In this document: in pieces, positions 18,471-28,258 of the stretch
Numbering within the stretch: position 1 is the stretch's first letter
Layout: the number at the start of each line of letters is the position of its first letter
NCBI RefSeq assembly: GCF_001039005.1
Contig: NZ_LDWR01000006.1
Coordinates: forward strand, 62,001-126,000
Source: Burkholderia cepacia
GTDB taxonomy: Bacteria > Pseudomonadota > Gammaproteobacteria > Burkholderiales > Burkholderiaceae
DNA: 64,000 bases
Direction of reading: 5' to 3'
The notes under the pieces: model-generated
Database searches by the model: none
What the model was told of the DNA's origin: nothing
Seen by the model: only the letters and a program-made list of their open reading frames with translations
Position numbers and translations under genes: made by a program

Positions 18471-18905
18471 TCAGTGCAGGCCAGCCGATGCGATCGAGCG
18501 CACCGTGTCGGTGATGTTCACGCAACGCGACAGGCCGAAATGCTCGGCTTCGCGGCGTTCCGGTTCGCTGCTCGCAATGCCCACCGCGCGTTCGGGCGGC
18601 ACGCCGAGCACTTGAAGCGCGATGTCGAAGGGATGCTGATTTGATCCGGAGTCCTGCTGATTGGCGTCCGTGACGACGACCGAGAAGCGGTCGAGGTTCG
18701 CGCGGCCGAACTGGCCTTCGAACATGTCGCTGAGCCGTGCGGCCGGCAGCGTCGTGACGAGACCGAGTCGATATCCTTCTTCCGATGCTCGGTCGAGCCA
18801 CTGGATGATCGCGTCGCGTTGATGGCGCGATTCGTGCGAATCCGGTGTTGCTTCGATCTGCGCGAATGCTGCGTCGAGACGGGTGACGATGGCTTCGATA
18901 ACCAC
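18471..18905 (-). CDS. HAD-like protein lacking the nucleophile
   Basis: A 144-residue protein starting at GTG with GAGGAAT upstream. It resembles the later half of HAD phosphatases: GLVTTLPAAR (motif II-like T), FSVVVTDANQQ, then PFDIALQVLGVPPERAVGI in place of the usual substrate-lysine/DxxxD section. The N-terminal DxDx(T/V) nucleophile motif is absent and the motif III Lys is not evident, so catalysis is doubtful. A regulatory role or a truncated hydrolase is more likely. Confidence 0.55.
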   Translation of the reverse strand: MVIEAIVTRLDAAFAQIEATPDSHESRHQRDAIIQWLDRASEEGYRLGLVTTLPAARLSDMFEGQFGRANLDRFSVVVTDANQQDSGSNQHPFDIALQVLGVPPERAVGIASSEPERREAEHFGLSRCVNITDTVRSIASAGLH

Positions 18906-19166
18906 GGTGATTCCTCTTCAGAGACGTGATGATCCGTTCGCCGACGGGAATGTCACACACCTTAGCGTCGATCCGGAAAACGCGACCAATTAATATTTTT
19001 ATCCAACTCATACGATTCAGCTAATGAATCGGGTTGCGAGCCAATGCGGGCGCGGGATGCGTACCGCGCGACATGCTCCGCGCGAAATGCATCGTATCGA
19101 CGGCCTTCAATGTGATGCACCAAACTTGCGCACGTTGCGCATGCATCGATCATATGCATATGAAAT

Positions 19167-19203
19167 GACGGCGTATCGGGCGATGCGCGCCCGATACGCC
19201 GTC
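19167..19203. terminator. 15-bp perfect hairpin downstream of ndh
   Basis: GACGGCGTATCGGGC and its exact complement surround a 7-base loop, 26 bases after the ndh stop. On the minus strand it is followed by a short ATTTCAT. It is a likely terminator of ndh. The rest of 18906-19229 shows no convincing gene, only short AT-rich palindromes such as CATATGCATATG. Confidence 0.65.
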
Positions 19204-19229
19204 TTGCGATGCCGCGTGTGAACGGTCGA

Positions 19230-20588
19230 TCAGTGCAGCTTGATCGACGGCTGGTTGCGGCTTTGCAGCCAGTGGCTCAGTGACTGGAACAGCGCGCGCT
19301 TCACGCCATACACGCTGAACAGGTGCTTGCGGTACAGGAACTTGTACAGGCCGATTGCGGCGAGCCCGTCGACGATCAGCGAGCGCGAATGCACGCCGAG
19401 GTCGGCCTGGTACACGGCGCCGGCGTGCCCGAGCGACACGACGGTGCCCGCATCGCGGAACGTGAAGCCGGCCACCGGCTTGCCGGCGACGCGCCGCGCG
19501 AACGCCTGGACCAGATACACGGCCTGCTGGTGCGCGACCTGCGCGCGCGGCGGCAGGAAGCCGCTCGCACCGGCCGACGGGCACGCGGCGCAGTCGCCGA
19601 ACGCATACACGTGCGGATCGTCCGGCGTTTGCAGCGTGTCGGTCACGATCACCTGGTTCGACCGGTTGAGCGCGATGTCGCCGATCTGCCGCAGGAGCGC
19701 GGGCCCCGCAACGCCGGCCGCCCAGATCGTGATGTCGCTCGCGAGCCGTTCGCCCGTCGCGGTCGTCACGGCATCCGCGCCGACTTCCGCCACGCGGGTA
19801 TCGGTCAGCACGTCGACGTTCAGCGCGCGCAGCTGCGCGTGCATCTTCGCGGACAGCCGTTCGTCGAGCGCCGGCAGGATGCGCGGGCCGCCTTCGATCA
19901 GCCGGATGTGCACGTCGCGCGCCGACACCAGCGCCTTGAAGCGGTACGTCGTCAGTTGCTGGATCGCGTCCCGTAGCGCGGCGGCCAGCTCGACGCCCGT
20001 CGCGCCCGCGCCGATCACGTTGATGCAGATCGGCGCCGCGCGCCGCGCGGGCTGCTGCTCGGCCAGGTGATTCGCCTTCGTGCAGGCCGCGAGGAACTTC
20101 CGGCGGAAATCCTCGGCCTGGTCGAGATTCTCGAGCGGCAGCGCATGGCGTGCCGCGCCCGGCACGTTGAAGAAGTTCGTCACGCTGCCGACCGCCAGCA
20201 CGAGATCGTCATAACCGAGCTCGCGCTGCGGCAGGATTTCCGTGCCGTCCGCGTCCTGCACGGCGGCGATGGTCGCCGTGCGTGCGACGCGGTCGACCTG
20301 CTGCAACGCGCCCTGCACGAAACGGAAGCCGTGGCGCTTCGCCTGCGCCGCGTATTCGATCGTGTGGGAAGCCGGGTCGCGATGGCCCGATGCGGCTTCG
20401 TGCAGCAGCGGCTTCCAGAAGTGCGTCGGGTAGCGGTCGACGAGCACGACCTCGGCTTGCCCGCGGCGTCCGACCGTGTCGCCGAGACGCGTGGCGAGCT
20501 GCAGGCCGCCGGCGCCGCCGCCGACGATCACGATGCGCGGCATGCGCGGCGCGCGGTCCGTTGCAAGGTTGGGCGTGATGTTGTCCAT
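19230..20588 (-). CDS. ndh: Type II NADH dehydrogenase (NDH-2)
   Basis: A 452-residue flavoprotein with two Rossmann motifs: FAD binding IVIVGGGAGGLQLA near residue 19 and NADH binding INVIGAGATGVELA near 190. It has the second FAD motif HVYAFGDCAACP. The C-terminus (YKFLYRKHLFSVYGVKRALF) is amphipathic and suits peripheral attachment to the membrane. It oxidises NADH and reduces quinone without pumping protons. It diverges from a LysR gene across 99 bases, so that regulator may control it. Confidence 0.92.
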   Translation of the reverse strand: MDNITPNLATDRAPRMPRIVIVGGGAGGLQLATRLGDTVGRRGQAEVVLVDRYPTHFWKPLLHEAASGHRDPASHTIEYAAQAKRHGFRFVQGALQQVDRVARTATIAAVQDADGTEILPQRELGYDDLVLAVGSVTNFFNVPGAARHALPLENLDQAEDFRRKFLAACTKANHLAEQQPARRAAPICINVIGAGATGVELAAALRDAIQQLTTYRFKALVSARDVHIRLIEGGPRILPALDERLSAKMHAQLRALNVDVLTDTRVAEVGADAVTTATGERLASDITIWAAGVAGPALLRQIGDIALNRSNQVIVTDTLQTPDDPHVYAFGDCAACPSAGASGFLPPRAQVAHQQAVYLVQAFARRVAGKPVAGFTFRDAGTVVSLGHAGAVYQADLGVHSRSLIVDGLAAIGLYKFLYRKHLFSVYGVKRALFQSLSHWLQSRNQPSIKLH

Positions 20589-20673
20589 GTTGGGCTCCCG
20601 CTGATGACGATTCGGATGACATTGCTCAGGAAACGACGATATAGTTTGGAACCCACTCGAACAATTTAATGTT

Positions 20674-20702
20674 TATAAGCGACTCATATGTATTCACTTA
20701 TA
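20674..20702. promoter_or_regulatory. Dyad over the lysR start
   Basis: TATAAG (20674-20679) and CTTATA (20697-20702) form an inverted repeat spanning the ATG at 20688. A LysR-type autoregulatory site in the ndh/lysR gap is plausible, although overlap with the start codon is unusual. Confidence 0.4.
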
Positions 20703-21641
20703 GGAAAGACCGCGACGTTCCGGCAGCTGAAGGCGCTGGACATGATTGCGCGGCTCGGCAGCGTGTCGCGGGCGGCCGAGGAACTGAACCTGACGCAGCC
20801 GGCCGTGTCGCTGCAGGTTCGCCTGCTCGAGGAGGCGGTGGGCGCCGCGTTGCTGCAGCGGGTGGGGCGCGGCGTGCAGCTGACCGCGGCCGGCGAGATC
20901 GTGTCGCGCTATGCGCGAGAGATCCTGCATCTGTGGAGTGAGGCCGGCGACGAAGTGGCGGCGCTGACGGGCGATCTCGGCGGCACGCTGCGGATCGGCG
21001 CGATCACGACGGCCGAGTACCTGATCCCGCCGCTACTGGTCAAATTCACCGCGACGCGTCCGCATGTGAAGACGTATTTCAAGGTCGGCAATCGCGACGA
21101 CATCATCCGCATGCTCGCAACGCATGAAATCGATCTCGCGGTGATGGGCAGCGCGCCGAAGGAGCTGCGCACGCATGCGGTGGAGTTCGCGAAGCATCCG
21201 ATGGTGTTCGTCGCGGCGCCCGGCCATCCGCTGATGCAGCGCAAGCGCGTCGTGCTGAAGGATCTCGAATCCGCACACCTGCTCGTGCGCGAACGCGGCG
21301 CCGGCACGCGCTCGACCGTCGAGACCCTGTTCAAGACGGCCGGGTACCGCTTCCATGTGGGCTCCGAATTGTCGAGCAACGAGGCCATCAAGCAGATGGC
21401 CGAAGCCGGGCTCGGCATCGCGTTCCTGTCGTTGCACGCGTGTGCACTCGAACTGCGCACCGGGCTGCTCGGGCAACTGCCGTTCCCCGGCAACCCGATC
21501 GAGCGCGAATGGTATGTGGTCACGCTCGCCGACCGGCGCATCTCGCAGGTGACGGGGCTGTTCCGCGACTTCCTGATCAAGCAGGGCGGGCCGGTGATCG
21601 ACGGCGCGACGGTGGCGCTGCACGAGCGGCGGCGCAAGTAG
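20688..21641 (+). CDS. LysR-family regulator (CbbR-like)
   Basis: A 317-residue regulator. The helix-turn-helix is FRQLKALDMIARLGSVSRAAEELN with TQPAVSLQVRLLE, and an inducer-binding domain follows (GTLRIGAITTAEYLIPPLL). The closest look is to the CbbR/RbcR subgroup, but no Calvin-cycle genes are nearby. ndh diverges from it. No ribosome site precedes the ATG. Confidence 0.88.
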   Translation: MYSLIGKTATFRQLKALDMIARLGSVSRAAEELNLTQPAVSLQVRLLEEAVGAALLQRVGRGVQLTAAGEIVSRYAREILHLWSEAGDEVAALTGDLGGTLRIGAITTAEYLIPPLLVKFTATRPHVKTYFKVGNRDDIIRMLATHEIDLAVMGSAPKELRTHAVEFAKHPMVFVAAPGHPLMQRKRVVLKDLESAHLLVRERGAGTRSTVETLFKTAGYRFHVGSELSSNEAIKQMAEAGLGIAFLSLHACALELRTGLLGQLPFPGNPIEREWYVVTLADRRISQVTGLFRDFLIKQGGPVIDGATVALHERRRK

Positions 21642-21675
21642 GCGCAAGCCGGCGGACGCCGCCCGCGCCGGCCGG

Positions 21676-21873
21676 TCAGACGAGCCCGAAGTCGTCGTTG
21701 CTGTCGGGAATCGACGCGAGCAGCCGTTCGAGCCGATACCAGCCGACGATGCGCAGGCACCACGCGACGATGGCGGCGCGGCCGTTGCGGGAGCGAGGGG
21801 TCGAGGAAGGGCGGGTGGCGCCGGACGGCGATGGCGCGATGAACGACGCGCACAGCGGGCAGTAATGGGGCAT
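21676..21873 (-). CDS. Small hypothetical protein with N-terminal CxxC
   Basis: A 65-residue protein starting MPHYCPLCASF, with GGAGACC placed correctly ahead of the ATG. The single CxxC could be half of a zinc site. The C-terminus is WYRLERLLASIPDSNDDFGLV-like and not a GC shadow. No family is recognised. Confidence 0.55.
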   Translation of the reverse strand: MPHYCPLCASFIAPSPSGATRPSSTPRSRNGRAAIVAWCLRIVGWYRLERLLASIPDSNDDFGLV

Positions 21874-22065
21874 GACGGTCTCCGTAGGTGTCGGATGGGG
21901 CGATCGTAGGTGGCACGACGTCCGCCGGCGCTCACGTTAGGATCGGTTTGAGCAGAAACGGATGATCTTTTTCCGTCGGGCAGGATCCGGCCCCCGCAGG
22001 CCCGGCGCGCTGGCCGAAAACGCGTCACAATGCGCGTTCGACACACCATCTGGTGGAGCCAAGCC

Positions 22066-22989
22066 ATGAGCGATCCGATTCTCGCCGCGCCGCCGGACAA
22101 CGGCGTGCCGGTCAGCCTGCGTTCCAGCCGCGGGCTCGGCTGGCGCGGCTTCGGCGCGGCGCTGCTCGACATTCGCGCCGGCACGTACCGGATCCCGGCG
22201 GCCGATCATCACCGCATCGGCGTGCATATCGGCGGGCCCGTTCGCGCGGACTGCGTGTGCGACGGCGAGCGCGTGTCGCGCATCCAGGCGCATGGCGATG
22301 TCGACGTGATTCCGGCTGGCCTGCCCGGCCAGTGGACCGACAGCGCCGACTGCCGGATCCTGCACATCATGCTCAGCGACACGTTCGTGCGGCGCACCTT
22401 CGAACACCTCGAACTGAAGCCGTCGCAGGCGCAGATCCGCCGCCGGCTGCAGGTGCGCGATCCGCGCCTGCAGCACATCGCGTGGGCGATGGCCGCCGAA
22501 CTCGAAGCCGACGATGCGTCGGACCCGCTCTACGCGGAGAGCCTGTGCACGGCGCTCGTCGCGCGACTGGTCGACAGCCAGCCGGCATTCCGCGAGCGCC
22601 GGCGCACGCTCGCGCCGAAGGCGGCGGCGCGCGTGATCGACTATGTCGAGGCGAATCTCGACCGGCGCATGACGCTTGCCGAACTCGCGGCGCTCGTGTC
22701 GATCAGCGTGCCGCATTTCAAGGTGCTGTTCCGCGAAACGATCGGGATGCCCGTGCACCAGTACGTCGTGCGACGCCGTGTCGAGCGCGCGAAGGCGCTG
22801 CTGCTCGAAGGTCGGCTCAGCATCAGCCAGATCGCGCTGGAAGCCGGGTTCGCGCACCAGAGCCACATGGCGAACTGGATGAACCGCGTGCTCGGCGCGA
22901 CGCCGACGGAGATCGTGCGGTCGGGGGCGCGAGGGGGGCTGCGGCTCGCGTATGACGGCGAAGACGGCGCGAAACCTTCACGTCGATAG
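22066..22989 (+). CDS. AraC-family regulator
   Basis: A 307-residue protein. An N-terminal cupin-like sensor region (HRIGVHIGGPVRADC, GDVDVIPAGLPGQW) is followed by the AraC double helix-turn-helix (MTLAELAALVSISVPHFKVLF and ISQIALEAGFAHQSHM). It is encoded just ahead of, and co-directional with, the NmrA-type gene, a pairing in which such regulators often activate the oxidoreductase. The start MSDPIL is chosen over an ATG 12 codons upstream. Confidence 0.88.
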   Translation: MSDPILAAPPDNGVPVSLRSSRGLGWRGFGAALLDIRAGTYRIPAADHHRIGVHIGGPVRADCVCDGERVSRIQAHGDVDVIPAGLPGQWTDSADCRILHIMLSDTFVRRTFEHLELKPSQAQIRRRLQVRDPRLQHIAWAMAAELEADDASDPLYAESLCTALVARLVDSQPAFRERRRTLAPKAAARVIDYVEANLDRRMTLAELAALVSISVPHFKVLFRETIGMPVHQYVVRRRVERAKALLLEGRLSISQIALEAGFAHQSHMANWMNRVLGATPTEIVRSGARGGLRLAYDGEDGAKPSRR

Positions 22990-23133
22990 CCTCCCGGCAG
23001 CCATGTGGGCCGCGCGATCGATGCGCGACCCCGCATCCCGTCATCCTTTCCTGCTCGAATCATCCCTCCCTGCGCGCCATCCCGCCCGCGCGTGCCGACA
23101 ATCACCCCACCTTCACCCTCCCAGGAGCGGATC

Positions 23134-24021
23134 GTGTTCGTGATCTTCGGTGCATCCGGTAACGTCGGTCTGTCGACCGTCACAACCTTGCGCAATGCCG
23201 GCCATCCTGTGCGCGCGGTGCTGCGCGACGCACGCCATCGTGAACGTTTCGAGCAACTCGGCTGCGACGTGGCCATCGCGGCGCTGACGGACGAGCGCGC
23301 GATCGCGTCGGCGATCGACGGCGCGCAGGCCGTGCAGATGCTGTGCCCGGTGCCCGTCGCCGACCCCGATCCGGCCGCGACGATGGCGCGGACGATCGAC
23401 GTCGCGACCGCCGCGCTCGCCGCGAACCCGCCGCCGGCGCTGCTCGCGCTGTCGGACTACGGCGCGGAACACGACGGCAATACGGGCATCACCCGCCTGT
23501 TCCATTACTTCGAACAGCGACTGAAGACGATCCCGACGCAACTGACGCTGCTGCGATCGGCCGAGCATCTGCAGAACTGGACGCGGATCCTGCCGGTCGC
23601 GCTCGGGACCGGCGTGCTGCCGAGCTTTCATCATCCGGTCGGCAAGGTATTTCCGACGGTCTGGGCGCCCGATGTGGGCGTCGTCGCGGCGCGGCTGCTG
23701 CTCGATGCATCCGAAGGCGGCAACGGGCCGCGCATCGTCAGCGTCGAGGGGCCGCGGCGGGTGAGCGTGACGGCGATCGCGGACACGCTCGGCGCGGCGG
23801 CCGGCCGCGCGATCGTCGCACACGAGCTGCCGCGCGACACATGGGCGGCGACGCTGCTGCGCGCGGGCCTCAGCGAACGCCATGCGCAGCTGATCGTCGA
23901 TCTCTACGACGTGCACAACGCGGGGCAGATCGATGTCGAAGCCGGCGTGTCCGAGCGGCTTTACGGCACGACGACGCTGGTGGATGCGCTCGCGCAGCTG
24001 GTGCGCCAGCACGCGCGGTGA
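23134..24021 (+). CDS. NmrA-family NAD(P)-binding protein
   Basis: A 295-residue Rossmann protein from GTG preceded by AGGAG. The dinucleotide motif is VFVIFGASGNVGLSTV, then the NmrA-style VRAVLRDARHRERF and a later ALSDYGAEHDG. There is no YxxxK active site, so it may be an NmrA-type redox sensor or an atypical reductase. It follows an AraC regulator. Confidence 0.85.
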   Translation: MFVIFGASGNVGLSTVTTLRNAGHPVRAVLRDARHRERFEQLGCDVAIAALTDERAIASAIDGAQAVQMLCPVPVADPDPAATMARTIDVATAALAANPPPALLALSDYGAEHDGNTGITRLFHYFEQRLKTIPTQLTLLRSAEHLQNWTRILPVALGTGVLPSFHHPVGKVFPTVWAPDVGVVAARLLLDASEGGNGPRIVSVEGPRRVSVTAIADTLGAAAGRAIVAHELPRDTWAATLLRAGLSERHAQLIVDLYDVHNAGQIDVEAGVSERLYGTTTLVDALAQLVRQHAR

Positions 24022-24064
24022 CCGAGGCGGCGGCGCGCGATGTGCAAGATGGGCACCACGTGCA

Positions 24065-25267
24065 TTACGCCGGCCGCCGCACCTTGTTCAGCACCGCATA
24101 CGACAGCGACCCGATCACGATCCCCCAGAACGCGGAGCCGAGGCCGAGCCACGTCATCCCCGACGCGGTCGCGAGGAACGTGATCAGCGACGCTTCACGG
24201 TGGTTCTCGTCCTCGAAGATGCCGTGCACGTTCGCGCCGATCGCGCCGATCAGCGCAAGGCCCGAAAGGATCGCGACGAACGCTTTCGGCAGCGCGAAGA
24301 ACACCGTGACGATCGTGCCCGCGAAGAGGCCACCGATCAGGTAGATCGCGCCGTTCGCGAGCCCCGCGACATAACGCCGGTCCGGATCCTCGTGCGCATC
24401 CTTGCCCGTGCACAACGCCGCGGTGATCGCCGCGACGACGATCGTGATCCCGCCGAAGCACGCGACGACGAGCGACATCACGCTGGTCGCCGTGATGATC
24501 GGCCGTGCGTTCGTGTGATAGCCGGACACGCGCAGGATCGTCATCCCCGGCAGGAACTGGCCGGTGAGGCTGACGACGACGAGCGGCAGCGCGAGGCTGA
24601 GCGTCGTGCCGAGCGTCCATTCGGGCGCGATGAAGATCGGCCGCGCGATGCTCGGCGACACGTTGCCGAGGTGCGTCATCCCGAGCAGCGTCGCGAGCGC
24701 GGCGCCCGTCAGCAGCACGAGCACGATGCTGTAGCGCGGCAGCAGGCGCTTGAAGATCACGTAGGCCGCGATCATCCCGAACGCGAGCGCGGGCTGCTCG
24801 GACGCGGCGGCGAACGCATGCGTGCCGAACGGCAGCAGGATGCCGGCCATCATCCCGCACGCGATGCCGCGCGGAATGTGGCGCACGAGCCGGTCGAAAT
24901 AGCCGGTGACGCCGATCAGCAGGATGATCAGCGCGGCCGTGATGTACGCGCCGACGGCCTGGTTGAGCGTCAGTTGCGGAAACAGGCCGACGAGCAGCGC
25001 GGTGCCGGGTGCCGACCATGCGGTGATTACCGGCACCTTCAGCTTCCAGCTCGCGAACAGGCCCGAGACACCCGCGCCGATCGAGATCGCCCAGACCCAC
25101 GACGACACCATCGCGTTGGACGCGTGAGCCGCCTGCGCGGCCTGGAAGAAGATCGCGAGCGGGCCCGCGTAGGAAATCAATACCGCGAGAAAGCCCGCGG
25201 TGATCGCGGAAACGGACCAGTCGTTGCCGATCGCGCGGATCGCGCCGGGCGGGGTGTTCGGTTGCAT
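24065..25267 (-). CDS. benE: BenE-family benzoate/H+ symporter
   Basis: About 400 residues and 12 hydrophobic segments. BenE features include VITAWSAPGTALLVG, GYFDRLVRHIPRGIACGMMAGILLPFG cut into two segments, and the late PDRRYVAGLANGAIYLIGGL. It probably imports benzoate or a similar aromatic acid by proton symport, although no ben catabolic gene is nearby. The start MQPNTPPG is chosen because upstream residues are not membrane-protein-like. Confidence 0.88.
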   Translation of the reverse strand: MQPNTPPGAIRAIGNDWSVSAITAGFLAVLISYAGPLAIFFQAAQAAHASNAMVSSWVWAISIGAGVSGLFASWKLKVPVITAWSAPGTALLVGLFPQLTLNQAVGAYITAALIILLIGVTGYFDRLVRHIPRGIACGMMAGILLPFGTHAFAAASEQPALAFGMIAAYVIFKRLLPRYSIVLVLLTGAALATLLGMTHLGNVSPSIARPIFIAPEWTLGTTLSLALPLVVVSLTGQFLPGMTILRVSGYHTNARPIITATSVMSLVVACFGGITIVVAAITAALCTGKDAHEDPDRRYVAGLANGAIYLIGGLFAGTIVTVFFALPKAFVAILSGLALIGAIGANVHGIFEDENHREASLITFLATASGMTWLGLGSAFWGIVIGSLSYAVLNKVRRPA

Positions 25268-25453
25268 CGTCGTCGGGGAATGCGGCGCGCGGCCGGGAGG
25301 CAGAGCCGGGGCGAATGATTGTTGGAAGCCCCGGATGAGCCGCCATTCTGGACATTGCCGGCGCAATTGGCAATTCGCCGGTAATGTCGGCTGTTCGTAA
25401 GAAATCGACGGCAAGACGGGCAGGTCGACGACGAAGCGCGAGTCCGTCGGACG

Positions 25454-26479
25454 CTACGTGCTGATCTGCAGCACCTGGTCGACCACGGCCACTTTCACCC
25501 CGCTCCCCGTCGACAGCGACGCCGTGCCCTGGTCGAACGGATGCACGGGCGCATCGGTCGGCGTCCACGCATGGCGGGCCAGCAGTTCGCGATACCCGCC
25601 GCGGATCACGAAGCCGCCGTTTTTCTCCGCATACGAGTCGCGCCGCATCCGGTACGCGCGCGGCAGGTCGTACCACGGCAGCTTCGGCAGGTCGTGATGG
25701 ACGAGGTGGTAGTTGTTGTTCAGGTACAGCAGCCGCATCGCGAAACCGGCTTCGTTGATCGCGATGCGCGCCTTCGGATGACGCGCGGCGCGGTGCTCGT
25801 ACAGCGAGCGGATCATCGCGAGCGACAGCGCGGGCCACGTGACCGCCAGCAGGTAGTACCACCACGGCACGCCGATCGCCCATTGCAGCCACGCGAGCAG
25901 CGCGACCACGCATGCCACGTGCGTCGCCCACATCGGCACATAACGGAAGTCGCCGCGCCGGAACGCGGTGAACGCGTCGGCGAACATCGCGGCGATGGCG
26001 AGCGGCGGGCCGACGACGATCCGTCCGCCAAAGGTCTTGCGCGCCACGGTCGCCACGCGGCGCCAGCGCGGCAGCCGCGCCCAGCGTTCGCGCGATACGT
26101 AGTTCGTTTCAGGATCGACGCCCGGCACGGTCAGGTCTTCGTCGCGATGATGGTCGAGATGGGTGTCGCGATACAGCGCGTACGGATACCAGACCGTCAG
26201 CGGCGGATAACCGAGCAGCTTGTTCACGAACGCGGAACGCGTCGGATGGCCGTGCAGCAACTCGTGCTGCAGCGACAGGTGCCACGCGCCGAGCAGGATC
26301 AGCGGCGGCGTCGCCGCCATGAGCGACAGGTGCTCGGCGCGCACGAGCAGCAGCACGGCGAGCCAGCCGCCGTAGATCGCGACGATCAGCAGCCAGGTCG
26401 GCCATTCGGTGCGGGCGGTGAAGCGGGCGTCGAGCGCGGCAATCGCGTGCGCGTGATCGACGTCGAAGTATTCGGCCAT
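25454..26479 (-). CDS. Membrane fatty acid desaturase
   Basis: A 341-residue protein with hydrophobic pairs and the histidine boxes of acyl-lipid desaturases: HELLHGH, DTHLDHHRD and NNYHLVHHDLP. It introduces double bonds into acyl chains and so controls membrane fluidity. It lies 85 bases after the Osm-type ABC operon on the same strand and may be its last gene, linking osmotic and membrane responses. Confidence 0.88.
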   Translation of the reverse strand: MAEYFDVDHAHAIAALDARFTARTEWPTWLLIVAIYGGWLAVLLLVRAEHLSLMAATPPLILLGAWHLSLQHELLHGHPTRSAFVNKLLGYPPLTVWYPYALYRDTHLDHHRDEDLTVPGVDPETNYVSRERWARLPRWRRVATVARKTFGGRIVVGPPLAIAAMFADAFTAFRRGDFRYVPMWATHVACVVALLAWLQWAIGVPWWYYLLAVTWPALSLAMIRSLYEHRAARHPKARIAINEAGFAMRLLYLNNNYHLVHHDLPKLPWYDLPRAYRMRRDSYAEKNGGFVIRGGYRELLARHAWTPTDAPVHPFDQGTASLSTGSGVKVAVVDQVLQIST

Positions 26480-26564
26480 GGTGCGGTGACGGAAGAGCGG
26501 GCCGGACGCGGTGCGCCGGCCGGGACAACAACGAGCGAAAACGGAAAACGGCGGCGAGCGCCGG

Positions 26565-27323
26565 TCAGTCGGGCGCGAGCCGCGCGGCGGCCGGCGCGCA
26601 TGCGCGGCCGGCCTGGCCGAGCACGTCGTAGACCGCGACCGCGAGCAACGCGACGACGATCCCGCCCTGCAGCACGAACGCGGTATTCGACGTCTGCAGA
26701 CCCGCGATGATCACGTCGCCGAGCCCTTTCGCGGCGACGGTCGAACCGATCGTCGCGGTGCCGAGATTGATCACGACCGCGAGCCGGATGCCGTTCAGGA
26801 TCACCGGGAACGCGAGCGGCAGCTCGACCGCGAATAGTTGCTGGCGGGCGCTCATGCCCATCCCGCGTGCGGCGTCGAGCGTCGCGGCGGGAATGTCGCG
26901 CAGCCCCGCGATCGTGCTCTCGAACACGGGCAGCAGCCCGTACAGCACGAGTGCGATCAGCACGGGTTTCACGCCGAAGCCGACGGCCGGCACCGAGAGC
27001 GCGAGCACCGCGACGGGCGGGAAGGTCTGGCCGATGTTGACGATGCTGCGCGCGATCGGCAGGAAGTCGGCGCCTGCCTGCCGCGTGACGAACACGCCGG
27101 CTGCCAGCGCCACGAGCGCGCCGACCGCACTGGAAACCGCGACGATCGCGAGATGCGCCAGTGTCAGGTCGAGCAGGCTCGTACGGTCGTAGAGCGCCGG
27201 CGCGCCGTTGTCGGCGAACGGCGCGAACAGCGGCGCAAGCCATTCGCCGCGGAACAGCAGCACGAGCAGCGCGGCCAGTACGGCGGCGCGTGCGACGGTA
27301 GAAGCGATGGCGGTGAGCTTCAT
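26565..27323 (-). CDS. Osmoprotectant ABC permease (YehW/OpuCB type)
   Basis: A 252-residue permease with about six membrane segments and the EAA-like loop (AARGMGMSARQQLFAVELPLAFPVILNG). Its start overlaps the ATPase stop by 4 bases (ATGA). It is the second permease of the importer, probably forming a heterodimer with the larger one upstream. Confidence 0.88.
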   Translation of the reverse strand: MKLTAIASTVARAAVLAALLVLLFRGEWLAPLFAPFADNGAPALYDRTSLLDLTLAHLAIVAVSSAVGALVALAAGVFVTRQAGADFLPIARSIVNIGQTFPPVAVLALSVPAVGFGVKPVLIALVLYGLLPVFESTIAGLRDIPAATLDAARGMGMSARQQLFAVELPLAFPVILNGIRLAVVINLGTATIGSTVAAKGLGDVIIAGLQTSNTAFVLQGGIVVALLAVAVYDVLGQAGRACAPAAARLAPD

Positions 27324-28258
27324 CGCGGCTGCCTCGCACGCGCGACGATCGCGGGCAGCGAGATCCGGCCGTGCACGCGGCCGTCCGCGCCGGTAACCGG
27401 CAACGCATCGACGCCGCGCCACAGCAGCTCGGCGATCGCGTCGCGCAGCGATGCGGAACCGGGCAGCGGCGTGCCGTCGGCCGTACCGGGTTCGACTGCT
27501 TCGCCCACGCGGGTCAGCGCAAGCAGCCTGAGCGGCCGGTCGTCGCCGGCGACGAGCTGTTCGACGAAGCCGGGCGCGGGCCGCGCCAGGATATCGGCGG
27601 GCGGCGCGGCCTGCAGCACGCGTCCGCGATCCATCACGACGATCGTGTCGCCGAGCTTCAGCGCTTCTTCCATGTCGTGCGTGACGATCACGACCGTGAT
27701 GCCGAGGCGGCGCTGCAGCGCGAGCAGGTCGTCCTGCGCCTTGCTCCGGATGATCGGGTCGAGCGCGCCGAACGGCTCGTCCATCAGCAGGATGCGGGGC
27801 TCGGCCGCGAGCGCGCGCGCGACGCCGACGCGCTGCTGCTGGCCGCCCGACAGTTCGTGCGGCAGCTTGTCCGCGTGCACGGCCGGATCGAGTTCGAACA
27901 GCGCGAGCAGCTCGCGCACGCGCGCGTCGATGCGATCGGCGGGCCAGCCGAGCAGGCGCGGCACGGTCGCGATGTTACGTGCGACGCTCCAGTGCGGAAA
28001 CAGCCCGTGCCCCTGGATCGCATAGCCGATGCCGCGGCGAAACTGCTCGGGCGCGATGGTTGCGGTGTCGACGCCGTCGACGCGGATCGTGCCGCTCGTC
28101 GGCGCAATCAGCCGGTTGATCATCCGCAGCAGCGTCGACTTGCCGCTGCCCGACGCGCCGACGAGCGCGGCGATCGTGCCGCGGCGAATCGACAGCGTGA
28201 CGTTGTCGACGGCAATCTGTTCGCCGAAGCGGCGGCTCACGTGTTCGATCTCGATCAT
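27320..28258 (-). CDS. Osmoprotectant ABC ATPase (YehX/OsmV type)
   Basis: A 312-residue ATPase. Walker A is GASGSGKST, Q-loop YAIQGHGLFPHW, signature LSGGQQQRVGVARAL, Walker B ILLMDEPFGALDP and H-loop VTHD. The C-terminal extension (VTGADGRVHGRISLPAIV) is CBS-like and is used in OpuA/ProV-type transporters to sense ionic strength. It overlaps both neighbouring permeases by 4 bases. Confidence 0.92.
   Translation of the reverse strand: MIEIEHVSRRFGEQIAVDNVTLSIRRGTIAALVGASGSGKSTLLRMINRLIAPTSGTIRVDGVDTATIAPEQFRRGIGYAIQGHGLFPHWSVARNIATVPRLLGWPADRIDARVRELLALFELDPAVHADKLPHELSGGQQQRVGVARALAAEPRILLMDEPFGALDPIIRSKAQDDLLALQRRLGITVVIVTHDMEEALKLGDTIVVMDRGRVLQAAPPADILARPAPGFVEQLVAGDDRPLRLLALTRVGEAVEPGTADGTPLPGSASLRDAIAELLWRGVDALPVTGADGRVHGRISLPAIVARARQPR

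Noticed and set aside
19024..19221. 65-residue plus-strand frame downstream of ndh
   Set aside because: It runs through the terminator hairpin and has no ribosome site.
23933..25318. 461-residue plus-strand frame opposite benE
   Set aside because: Almost entirely charged R/D/E/H residues, the mirror of membrane-protein codons.
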